Assembly: GCF_900090045.1 (NCBI RefSeq)
Contig: NC_041786.1
Span: 124,001 to 188,000, forward strand
DNA: 64,000 bases
Direction of reading: 5' to 3'
Source of the DNA: Plasmodium malariae
Lineage: Eukaryota > Apicomplexa > Aconoidasida > Haemosporida > Plasmodiidae
This document shows positions 10,998 to 20,975 of the stretch, piece by piece. The first letter of the stretch is position 1. Every line of letters starts with the position of its first letter. Under the pieces are notes generated by a model that ran no database searches, had not been told where the DNA came from, and was given only the letters and a program-made list of their open reading frames with translations. The position numbers were made by a program, and so were the translations under genes.

Positions 10998-13900
10998 CTA
11001 ACTAGCTCCTTGTTGAAAATATGCATTTGACAAAGAGTACAAAATTGTGTAAAAGTGATTTAAGTCTTTTATAATAACAGGTGAATTGTTACCGTCTCTT
11101 TCTTTAGTGTTAAAATGTTCATTCAGTTGCAAGGATAGACTTAATTTATTCTTCCTAAAAAAATATAAAGGCTTTTTAAATTCATAATTTTTCTTGTATA
11201 AACTATAATTACCAACTACATATAAACCAAATCTTGCTCTTGAAAATGCAACAATCAACCTTTTAATATTTTTCATATAACCTATACTTTTTGATCTAAC
11301 TAATGAAATTATTACGTAATCGTTTTGCTTACCTTGATATTTGTCAACAGTTGTCACTTTTTTAGGAACTCCGATTAACTTATTATACAAACAATTTTTT
11401 TTTAAAATGTCTAATATTAATTCTTTTTGACCATTATATGTTGTTAATATTGTTATAATTTCATTAGAATACCCTATTAATCTCATATACATAAAAATAG
11501 CAACCGCCATTTCAGCCTCTAACAAGTTTTGGTAAAAATAAGGTACTGGTGTGTATTCCTCCGATTCAACATGTACAAACTGATAAGTATATGTGAATCC
11601 TGGATTAAAATTCTTTAAAAATTTATCTCTGTGTATACATTCTAAATTTGCTATTTGTATATTATACTTACTATAGAAATATTTATAAATGTTACATATC
11701 TCGTTCCTCATACGTCCTTGCTCATTTAAATAAATAGAAGGTAATTCTAATCTTAAAAATCGTTTATACAAAGATTGTTCATAATTAGCAAAATTTTTTA
11801 TATATTTATTTTTTATAATAGGCGGTAGTTGGTTTGAATCCCCTACAAAAATAATTCTCTTTAATTTGCTTTTATCATATCTATTCTCTTGAAGCAATAA
11901 TGGCAAAAATGTGTCATTCTCAGTAATTTGTGTGCATTCATCTATTATAATATTATCAAAATAAAATTGTAATTTCGTTATTTTACTTCTATTTATACTT
12001 GCATGGGTACAAGTCATCGCAATAATCCTTGCTAATTTTGCTATTATGTAAACGCCTCTTTCTCGCTGATTCTTTAAAACTTCAAATGCTCTACAGTCAT
12101 TCAAATGTTCATGCGTTTTTATTAATTTTGCTAAATAATATTTACATACATATAAATCATCCTCATTATTTTTGAACGTCATACCAGTTAATTCTCCTTT
12201 GAAGATGCTATGCTTATCCTGATTATCTTTTGTCCTATTTCTTTGTTCTTCTATTCTTTTAAATTCATTATTAGTTAGTGACTCTTCTTTTTTAAAATTC
12301 TTTTGAATAGCATTACCTTTCGAGTTTTTTCTTCCTCCTCTTTCTACTTCCCCTTCTCCGTTCTCTACATCCTCCTCTTCCTCTTCTTCCATTTTCTCTT
12401 TTCCCAGTGCATCATTTACCCATAAACCACTTGCACTCAAATTTGTGCCAGTACAGTTTTCCAAATTATCGGCATGTTCAGCTCCGATATTTTTATCGGC
12501 AAACCTATTTTTATAATCCAAATATTGATCAATACTTATTCTTTCTAATTTCAACGTTATATATTTTTTAAAAGGGAATATAATATTATATATGCTCAAA
12601 TTTAATATCTTTAGTTGATGTTCCGGATGAATTAAATAAAAGCACGATTTGTCTTCCTCTAATATATGCAGTTCTTCTATTTCCTTACTGCAGTATACGT
12701 TTGCATTGTCCATTTTCCACACAATATACTCCACATTTTCGAACTGTTTTACATACATTTTTGGACACAAAAATAAGTTGTATATATCGTAGTCATCAAT
12801 GGACGATGATATGTATAATTTAAAAAAACTATCAATATTTGCATTTTTTTTAAATATATCAACAAACATAAAAAATTTGGAAATACGTTTTTTAACGTTA
12901 TTTTCATAATATTGAGTAGCAGATAAACAATTAAATATTTCTTTGTTATTGCATGACACGGATATCAAACTTATTTCATTCAATAATTTTTGTCTTAATT
13001 CAATCATATAATTTATTCTTCCATATTTTGAAAAATTAAAATTATCATCTTCATCATTTAAAATATTATCCGAGTTATTAATCATCTCTAGATGATCTTT
13101 GTCATTATGATAATTTTTTTTTAAACTTTTTTCTATTTCTTCATACTCATTTCTTAAATTTTCAATATCTAATTCTCCCATTCCTACTCTACATAAATAT
13201 TTTTGATGAATCAAATTTTCCTTAACAAGTAAATTAAAAATGTAGTTTAAACAACTATTACTGTGTGTGCATATAAGAATCTTTTCTTTTTTTTTATTAT
13301 TAAATAATATATTTATAATTTTATTTAATATACTGGTTTTCCCACTACCTGGAACACCCTCAATAATTGTTATGCCTTTATATAAACCACTTTTTATGCA
13401 TTCGATTTGTCTTTCTGTATAATGTATTTTATTTTTTACAAGTTTATTTCCATCCTTTTCTTTATTACCAAATTCAATATTTGTGCTATTTTTTTTTGTC
13501 GTATGGATTAATAACCCTTCTAATGGATAGTTTTCATCATCATATATTTTATTCTGTATTCTATATATTCCATCTTTCAAACTTAAGTACTTTATGGAGT
13601 TTTCCATGATTTTATCAAATATTTTCTTTACATTTTTATGATCATTTATCACAGCGCCTTCTTCACTATCACAATATCCCTCCTTGTAACAAGTGGTTGC
13701 ATTATTTTTCTCCTCCTCTTTCACTTTATTTAAATAATTATTTAAAATTAAAAAATATTCCTTTTGCTTAAATTCAAACTGAAAGACGAAAAATTTTTCA
13801 CAGTGATATGCCACTTTAATGTTTGATATAAATTTTGAAATGAAATTCATATCATCAACTTTATATTTATTAATTACACAAATGTGATAATATAAACTTT

Positions 13901-16900
13901 CAATTATGTTTCTATGTAACACACTTTTCTGAAGAGAATTTTTTTGATTATCATATTTTATAGGAATATAACTTAAAAACAAAGGTTCAATATATTCATT
14001 CAGCAAATTTTTTATACTAACTTTGTCGCTATTACCATTTGATACATTTATATATGATGAGTCAATACATAGATATGCGACATTCGTTGTTTCTAGTATA
14101 TGTTTGATGTTTAAAAAGGTGTTTAGATAATTAATATCATCAATATTCTTTCTTATATAATTTAATTTCGTTTTATTATACCCCTTTTTTTTCTTTGACA
14201 CTTTTCCTACGTTGGATTTAAGAACACTTTTTTGATTATAATTTCCACCTTCCGAGTTATCCCCATCTGAGTCATCCCCATTTGACTCATCCCCATTTGA
14301 CTCATCCCCATTTGACTCATCCCCATTTGACTCATCCCCATCTGAGTCATCCTCATCTGAGTAGTCCTCATCTGAGTAGTCCTCACCCGAGTGCTCTCCA
14401 TTCGAGCTCACGCTTTCCGAGTTTTCTTCAGATAAGTTTTCCTCTTTTTCTTCACCTCTAAGTGGTAACGTTTTTTTGTAATATTTTAAGGAATTATCAC
14501 AATACCCCAAAAAGATATCATGCACCCAGTAGGGTATAACTGCATCATCTGGGTTCATTATTAATGTTTTAATATTGTTCAAAATGTAAAAAAAATTATT
14601 TTCCTTTTGCTTCCTTCTTACCAGTAAATTAAATGAGCTATATATTTCAGGCGCATTTATAATATCCTTTTGATACTGTAAATAATCTAAATACACGGTA
14701 ATTTTCTTCATGCTACATTTTTCATTATCCATTTCATTATCATCTTCTACAAAATTTGCATATTTAATAACTTCACATCCTCTTACATAATTAATTCCTA
14801 ATAATTTTTTTAAATCATTATCATTAATAACATTTAATTTATTCTTATAATGATTTGTATAATTCTTTACACAAACTAAAAATAATATATCGGACGGTCT
14901 AATCATGTTCCATTCGTTATGAACTCTTTCGTGATATTTATATTTTAGATCTATAACTATTTCTCCCATAATCATTTTCTTATTATTATCAATATTTACA
15001 ATTTTGAAAGAATCAATTTTATTGCTCATTCTTCTTTCATTTGTAAAATAAGTATTTTCAATCTTATTAACATCATTAATTATAGAGTTCAGTTGATATT
15101 CATTATACATATTACTGCTCTCTAATAATAAGTCATCGCTGTGATTTGCAGTATTAACATTCTGTTCTAAATTTTCTTCTTCGTATTTTCTTTTTTTATT
15201 CATTTTTAAACCTTCATCATCGTTATAATTATTATGTGCACCATGCTTTCCACTTTCAAAATATAATTTTTTTATTTTCCTTTCCCCTTCATTTTCACTT
15301 TTATTTAAATTACTATTTTCATCTATTTCGAAAACATAGTTACATATAGTATTCTCATTTACCTTTTTATTTTTTGGATTTGTTTCATACACGTACTCAA
15401 TTACATTTTTCCTTATATCATAGTAACTCTGTAATTTGAATAAATTATATATTCTAAAAATATAGTCATTAATGCATAAATATTGTAAATTCAACTTAAA
15501 CAAAGGTTTCGTATAAAGGAAAGTTTTTCTTTTCTTTTTCAAATCATCTTTTGTATCAATCAAAACATTTTCAAATAAATCCTTTTCATTTGGGTAATCA
15601 CAGTTCTTATCAATTTCTTCAAAAATATTTTTTTTAAAACTTAAATTTTCAATTAGTAAGGTAATGTAAAATAGTTTTCTCTTCCTACTAAATATGTGCA
15701 CGTTTCTAAACAGCCTATTATTGCTACTATTCCACGTATCGTTGTGAGACATATCGTCGTGCGGTTTGCCACCTTGTGCTTTATTGTCTTGCGTGTTAAT
15801 GTCAAATAATTGATTACTCTCTTCTTCCATTTCTTTCCCTTTGGTCTCTTTTTCCGTACATCTCTTTTTTCCCGACTTCTGCTCAGACGGGGTCACAATA
15901 ATATATTTTAAATTTTCGCATAAAAATAATAATTCCTCTTTTTCTAATTTCGAAAAATTCTCCAGTAATTCCTTTTTTTTATCCATTAAAAAAACTGATT
16001 TTAGGTAATAATTTTTTAATATTTTATGATCCTTAAAATATTTATAACAGAAGATTTGAAAATATTCAAAATTCTTATAATGTTCATTATTTATTTCTAA
16101 ATAAGTTAATGGGTTCCCTGAAAAATTATTTATATACATTTCAAGATAGTATTTCAGCAGTTTTATTAATTCTTTGAACTTCCTTTTTTTGTTCAAACTA
16201 GATATTTTACAATATATTAATACATTAAAATATTTCATAAAAATGTACAACACTCTTCTTGAATAAAGCTGGCTTAACAGATCAATAAAAAACTCTATAC
16301 ATTTTTCAACAAATAAAATAACAACATTCATACTATCATCATCATATATTTTCTTCTTCTTCTTCTTTTCTCTAACATTTTCCCTAATCTTTTCACGTAC
16401 ACATTTTTTACTTTTCTGTTTTATTCTGCTTTCATATTTAGAAAACATATGTAATATCTCTTCTTTTTTATATTCACTGTGATTAAAATAAATTTCGTTC
16501 TTTTCATCTTCGCTAGAGGCATATTTCGAATAGCGTTCTAAATAGTCATCTTCTTCTTCCTTTTCGTCTTCCTCTACCCCTACCTTCACTTCGTAATTAT
16601 CAATACTATTATTTATACCACATCTTGTACGCTTATTTGAACGTCCATTTTTGGAAGCATTTTCCTCACAATTTATATCCTCTCCATTAATAGGCACCAC
16701 TTCCTCTTTGCTTCTATCATTTGTACCGTTCATTGTATTACCATTTGAAAGAATAGTTTTTTCTTTTGTACTGTCATTATTTAATTTCATTTTGCCCGAA
16801 AAAGGAAGATCAACATTTTCATCAATAAATTTATCCACGTAATTATCATAATCATCTAACTTGATGTTTTCAATTTCGTTATCAGTCATAGAGGACAAGG

Positions 16901-18227
16901 AAGATGAACTGCTTGTTAGATCGTCCAATTCTTCAGATTTCCGCTCAATGATATCTAAAACAATTAGAAAGTAATTTATTAAGTTATAAAAAAATTCACT
17001 TTTATTCACAAGTAAAATAATATTTTCATCATATTCTCTTGTTTTCTTTTCTAAATGATTCATCTTTCCATTATTTTTTAATTTTTCATTAGTATCAGTA
17101 TTTGATGTATCGTCTTGAGACATTATGCAGCAATTACTCATATATACATTTAACACACTGTAACTTCTGCCATTTATATACTTCTTATCCATAATTTTTA
17201 AAAGATTATTATAAAGCATTTTCGCTTCTTTATTTTTTTCAAAAAGAAATTTATTTAAGTAATCGTAATGTATATGGTTCCATATAAAAGGATTACACAA
17301 ATCTACACACAATTTAAAAAGAAACTTTTTATCTATACTAGAATATATATTTATAAAAAACTGAATAATTATCGACTTTTCTAAAAAATTTAATTTGTAT
17401 AAATTTTTTCTATAACTGATTGGTTTAGTACCCATTTGACGGTTCTCCAATTTATTGTCAATATTTTCCACAAAATCATTTAAAACAAAATTATAATTAA
17501 TTAATTTGAGCGTATTAAAAAATAAACTATTAAATTTTTCTATCAAAAAATCTTTATATAAATCATATCTTTCATATATATTACAATTCTCCTTTTCTGT
17601 GCAATTCCCCTTTTCCACTTCCACTAATTTTTCAAATTCATCTATTTTGTTACAAATTATTTCATCCCAAATTTCATATTTTCCTTTTTCTTCATATTTA
17701 TAACAAATGAAGACAATTAGTGATAATATATGTTTTATATATAAAAAGCTCACTCTCTCATTTGATACTTCGTTGTAAAAAAAAATACTGTTGTTACCTA
17801 AAGTATACAATTCATCATACATATTGTAGTATGCCCACAGCGTTTTTTCAAAATATTGAGAAATTTCTAATTTTTTTAAATGTTTTGGGTTAAAGTTTTT
17901 ATTTTTCAAATAGTCATAAGTTTTTCCAATAAAACTTAATCTTTTTCCATCTATTTTTGTAATCTCTTCTTTTGTTTCAGAACTTCCATTCATGCCATCA
18001 CTTTTCCTTCCATTTTTTTTACAAAAAAGGCTAAAATCTAAGTGTTCAATTACATACGTATAATTATGATAATCGTTTTCTAAGTTGATCTCCTTTTCAA
18101 TTACAACTTGTTCTGAATTATTTTCTTCATCAGTTTTATACGTAATCATATCGTTATCATCTACATTTTTACCTGACTTACTTATGGATGAACTTTTATT
18201 ACCTGATTTTAAATTTTTTGATTTCAT
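10998..18227 (-). CDS. AQR: Intron-binding spliceosomal helicase aquarius (SF1, UPF1-like)
   Basis: Aquarius (EMB-4, Cwf11) binds the intron upstream of the branch site in the active spliceosome. This is one exon of 2409 aa, against about 1500 in human. Translation should start at the ATG at 18227, because an in-frame TGA precedes the GTG at 18239. The N-terminal armadillo-like part begins with the recognisable IGKTYDYLKNKNFNPKHLKK (from about residue 100). The RecA core holds motif I GVPGSGKTS (near 1624), motif II IIDECTQ (near 2095), motif III GDSNQLPPIIKN (near 2130), then ILTTYNGQKELI, VTTVDKYQGKQND and RLIVAFSRARFGLY. The blocks EQSLYKRFLRLELP and PYFYQNLLEAE are aquarius-specific among UPF1-like helicases. 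Charged Asn/Asp/Glu insertions account for the extra length, including a DGDESNGDESN repeat at 14258-14350. Confidence 0.97.
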   Translation of the reverse strand: MKSKNLKSGNKSSSISKSGKNVDDNDMITYKTDEENNSEQVVIEKEINLENDYHNYTYVIEHLDFSLFCKKNGRKSDGMNGSSETKEEITKIDGKRLSFIGKTYDYLKNKNFNPKHLKKLEISQYFEKTLWAYYNMYDELYTLGNNSIFFYNEVSNERVSFLYIKHILSLIVFICYKYEEKGKYEIWDEIICNKIDEFEKLVEVEKGNCTEKENCNIYERYDLYKDFLIEKFNSLFFNTLKLINYNFVLNDFVENIDNKLENRQMGTKPISYRKNLYKLNFLEKSIIIQFFINIYSSIDKKFLFKLCVDLCNPFIWNHIHYDYLNKFLFEKNKEAKMLYNNLLKIMDKKYINGRSYSVLNVYMSNCCIMSQDDTSNTDTNEKLKNNGKMNHLEKKTREYDENIILLVNKSEFFYNLINYFLIVLDIIERKSEELDDLTSSSSSLSSMTDNEIENIKLDDYDNYVDKFIDENVDLPFSGKMKLNNDSTKEKTILSNGNTMNGTNDRSKEEVVPINGEDINCEENASKNGRSNKRTRCGINNSIDNYEVKVGVEEDEKEEEDDYLERYSKYASSEDEKNEIYFNHSEYKKEEILHMFSKYESRIKQKSKKCVREKIRENVREKKKKKKIYDDDSMNVVILFVEKCIEFFIDLLSQLYSRRVLYIFMKYFNVLIYCKISSLNKKRKFKELIKLLKYYLEMYINNFSGNPLTYLEINNEHYKNFEYFQIFCYKYFKDHKILKNYYLKSVFLMDKKKELLENFSKLEKEELLFLCENLKYIIVTPSEQKSGKKRCTEKETKGKEMEEESNQLFDINTQDNKAQGGKPHDDMSHNDTWNSSNNRLFRNVHIFSRKRKLFYITLLIENLSFKKNIFEEIDKNCDYPNEKDLFENVLIDTKDDLKKKRKTFLYTKPLFKLNLQYLCINDYIFRIYNLFKLQSYYDIRKNVIEYVYETNPKNKKVNENTICNYVFEIDENSNLNKSENEGERKIKKLYFESGKHGAHNNYNDDEGLKMNKKRKYEEENLEQNVNTANHSDDLLLESSNMYNEYQLNSIINDVNKIENTYFTNERRMSNKIDSFKIVNIDNNKKMIMGEIVIDLKYKYHERVHNEWNMIRPSDILFLVCVKNYTNHYKNKLNVINDNDLKKLLGINYVRGCEVIKYANFVEDDNEMDNEKCSMKKITVYLDYLQYQKDIINAPEIYSSFNLLVRRKQKENNFFYILNNIKTLIMNPDDAVIPYWVHDIFLGYCDNSLKYYKKTLPLRGEEKEENLSEENSESVSSNGEHSGEDYSDEDYSDEDDSDGDESNGDESNGDESNGDESNGDDSDGDNSEGGNYNQKSVLKSNVGKVSKKKKGYNKTKLNYIRKNIDDINYLNTFLNIKHILETTNVAYLCIDSSYINVSNGNSDKVSIKNLLNEYIEPLFLSYIPIKYDNQKNSLQKSVLHRNIIESLYYHICVINKYKVDDMNFISKFISNIKVAYHCEKFFVFQFEFKQKEYFLILNNYLNKVKEEEKNNATTCYKEGYCDSEEGAVINDHKNVKKIFDKIMENSIKYLSLKDGIYRIQNKIYDDENYPLEGLLIHTTKKNSTNIEFGNKEKDGNKLVKNKIHYTERQIECIKSGLYKGITIIEGVPGSGKTSILNKIINILFNNKKKEKILICTHSNSCLNYIFNLLVKENLIHQKYLCRVGMGELDIENLRNEYEEIEKSLKKNYHNDKDHLEMINNSDNILNDEDDNFNFSKYGRINYMIELRQKLLNEISLISVSCNNKEIFNCLSATQYYENNVKKRISKFFMFVDIFKKNANIDSFFKLYISSSIDDYDIYNLFLCPKMYVKQFENVEYIVWKMDNANVYCSKEIEELHILEEDKSCFYLIHPEHQLKILNLSIYNIIFPFKKYITLKLERISIDQYLDYKNRFADKNIGAEHADNLENCTGTNLSASGLWVNDALGKEKMEEEEEEDVENGEGEVERGGRKNSKGNAIQKNFKKEESLTNNEFKRIEEQRNRTKDNQDKHSIFKGELTGMTFKNNEDDLYVCKYYLAKLIKTHEHLNDCRAFEVLKNQRERGVYIIAKLARIIAMTCTHASINRSKITKLQFYFDNIIIDECTQITENDTFLPLLLQENRYDKSKLKRIIFVGDSNQLPPIIKNKYIKNFANYEQSLYKRFLRLELPSIYLNEQGRMRNEICNIYKYFYSKYNIQIANLECIHRDKFLKNFNPGFTYTYQFVHVESEEYTPVPYFYQNLLEAEMAVAIFMYMRLIGYSNEIITILTTYNGQKELILDILKKNCLYNKLIGVPKKVTTVDKYQGKQNDYVIISLVRSKSIGYMKNIKRLIVAFSRARFGLYVVGNYSLYKKNYEFKKPLYFFRKNKLSLSLQLNEHFNTKERDGNNSPVIIKDLNHFYTILYSLSNAYFQQGAS
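14258..14350 (-). repeat. 15-bp coding repeat (acidic Ser/Asn/Gly/Asp) in aquarius
   Basis: Tandem 15-base units encode SNGDE/SDGDE on the minus strand, in an acidic insertion at about residues 1293-1323 of aquarius. The in-frame unit length preserves the reading frame. Confidence 0.85.
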
Positions 18228-18521
18228 ATTCTCATTCACTTTTCTTCCTTCTCATCCTCTTTTTATAGTCATATCTTTTTATTAAAATTATTTTCCCTAT
18301 AATTACTTCTCACAAATCCTGTTTCTCAATTTTGTATAGAGAATTTCTTAACACTTGTTCCTTCAAAACTTATTCTTAAAGGCAAAAACAAAATAAATGA
18401 TCTTTTTTGTGACCATAAATATGTTTAAATTTTTAAATGTTGCTCTCTTTTTAATAAAGAGTATTTATCACACATATTATGTACAACTGCCTTAGTTTTT
18501 ATTACAGCTTTATTGTAGGTA

Positions 18522-18566
<45 letters not shown>

Positions 18567-20368
18567 GTATACGTATATGTAAACTTTTTTAGAATGTTCA
18601 ATAAATTTTGACACTTCATAAAATTGCCTGTGAAACACTTTTAAGCACAAGGGCCAAAAAGCATTTAAGAAAAAGAAAATAGAAATAAAAAATGCCTCAT
18701 TTGGATATTCGCATACTTCGTAAAAATTTTAAAGCATATATTCTTATTTGTGTATTTCATACTGTATTAAGCTCTTTTAATTCTGTAATATTGCAAGAAA
18801 TAAAAACATATTTTTTAAATTCCTTTAAATGAAGTTCTACTTACCTCCTATTTTATTAAATTTATTCTTAATAGAAATACGGTAAATTTTTAATCTTATT
18901 TACTTAATTATTTATGTAAAAATGGAATATTAAGGTATAATTACTGGAAAAAAATAAAAAACCCATAAGAACAGTTGCCTTTATATTTAAACAGAATTCA
19001 ACCCTCTATGCGATAAAACGATAATTCGTTAAAATAATGTATACATATATATATGCATCTATATATGCATATAATATTGGACTATACATTATGATATATT
19101 ATTTTCTTACAAGGTTGAACCTTCGTTATAAGGAGACATTCATTATAAAACCGTATATAGAAAAGAATGAAAAAGGGGAAAAGAATAAATTTTCCAACTT
19201 TTTGAAGGAGTAAAAGTAAGCACCATATTTTATTTATTAATTTTTTTTAATCTGCAGAACAAATAAAAAAATTGTAATAAATCATGTGTTATAATTTTTT
19301 ATAATTTTTTAAAATATTAAATTAATCACTTATCACAGTTTGGAAATAACCTAGTTATTCTTCTTTTTTTAAAATATAGTTTTCGTAATTTATATATAAC
19401 AAGCACACCCTATATTTATTTTCCACGTCTTCAAAAACACACAAACATAAGACTCAACGTATTTATTAACATTCGTTCCTATGTATATATTTTTTTTTTT
19501 TTTGTTTATTTCCTTATTTTTTACAAATATACCATCATAATTTGTAGCATGCTTGTTATAATAAAACCCGCACCTTAAATAAAGGTCCTATGTTCAAGTT
19601 ATTTTATTTTTTTTTATTTTTTTGCTTTTTTCGTGCATACACAGTTGAAGTTTTTTCATTTACAGAATTGTCATAGAAAAAAAAAAAAAAAAATGTTTTT
19701 ATTTAATGCAGAAATAAATTAATTTGTTTCGTTTTGTTTTGTTTTTTCTTTAAATTCCCCTTAACAATTACAATAATTTCGTGAATACAGTTCAATAAAA
19801 ATAATGCAAACTATTTATATAAACAAAAAAAATCCAGTGAAAATATACTTCTAATAATACTGCCTAATTCCCTTTTATAAAAATGGGAATTAAATTATAG
19901 TAATAAGTCTGTGCAATATATAGTTTTAATATACGTCGTTTTGTAAAAGACGAATATATTTGTACTCTCTGCTAATTTAGGACTTTTTTTGTAGTTCCTT
20001 AAAACGCGAAGTCGTATATTAATTTGAGTGAAAGGTGTACTTTTTTTTTCTTTGTTTTAAATATATATACAAAGTTACACACGTAAACACATGCATATTT
20101 ACGCATATATTTATTATTTTTTTCCACCAAATTAATGTAAAATTTTAGAAAAATCTCTCTTTACTCTTTCTTTTTTTTTATTATGCTAAAAAGAGAAAAA
20201 TATATATATATATATATACATACGCACATATATATATGCGTAAAAATTATAACTGCTTATGCATATAAAATTTACATATATTTATATATGTGCATGTATA
20301 TACGTAGCTACATAGATCTAAAACAAAGGATAAGAAGATCGTCCTATCAACATCCCCAAAAAATCAAA
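18228..20368. other. Divergent intergenic region between aquarius and the CDPK-like gene
   Basis: About 2.1 kb of AT-rich DNA must contain both 5' regions. It has a (TA)n tract at 18530-18565, several T homopolymers of 8-16 bases and short TATATA/TGCATATA stretches. No conserved coding frame was found. An ATG at 20183 is in frame with the first exon of the downstream gene, but what follows is a translated TA repeat (YIYIYIHTH), so I treat it as leader DNA. Confidence 0.6.
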
Positions 20369-20935
20369 ATGAAAATAAAGAAGTTTTTGAACAATAGTAA
20401 TAATAATCTTTTAAATTCCTTTTGTCTGGAATCAGGAACAAATGTGTTTAAGGACCATGTTCCTATCACCACATTAAAAGAAAATAATAAAAAAAAAGTA
20501 TTCTACAGTTATAATATTATTGATGGTTATAAATACAAAATCATTGTTAAAAGAAAAAAAAATAATTTAAATAACACAAAATTTATTATTTCATCATTAG
20601 ACCATCCATATATTGTTAAATTAATTCACTGTTGTGAATATTCCTCTTGTTATATTAGTGTCTTTGAGTTCTTCTCAGGTATTTTCATAGGAAAAAACAA
20701 TATACTAATATTAGTGATAGAATATATTTCTTCACTTTCCTATTTTAGTATTAGTTTTAACTTCTAACATTTTTTATTTTATTTTCACCCTTTTTAAACT
20801 TTGTAGACATAACTTTATATTCATCCGTAATATTTTCTACTAAATATGATGAAAGGAAAATAAAAAATATAATATATCAGGTTTATTCAGAAAATAGTAT
20901 AACAGGATTAAATAGCATAATAAAATAAAACGTTT

Positions 20936-20975
<40 letters not shown>

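Noticed and set aside
20183..20368. Upstream ATG extension of the CDPK-like gene
   Set aside because: The added residues are a translated TA repeat (IYIYIHTHIYI); the ATG at 20369 is the more natural start.
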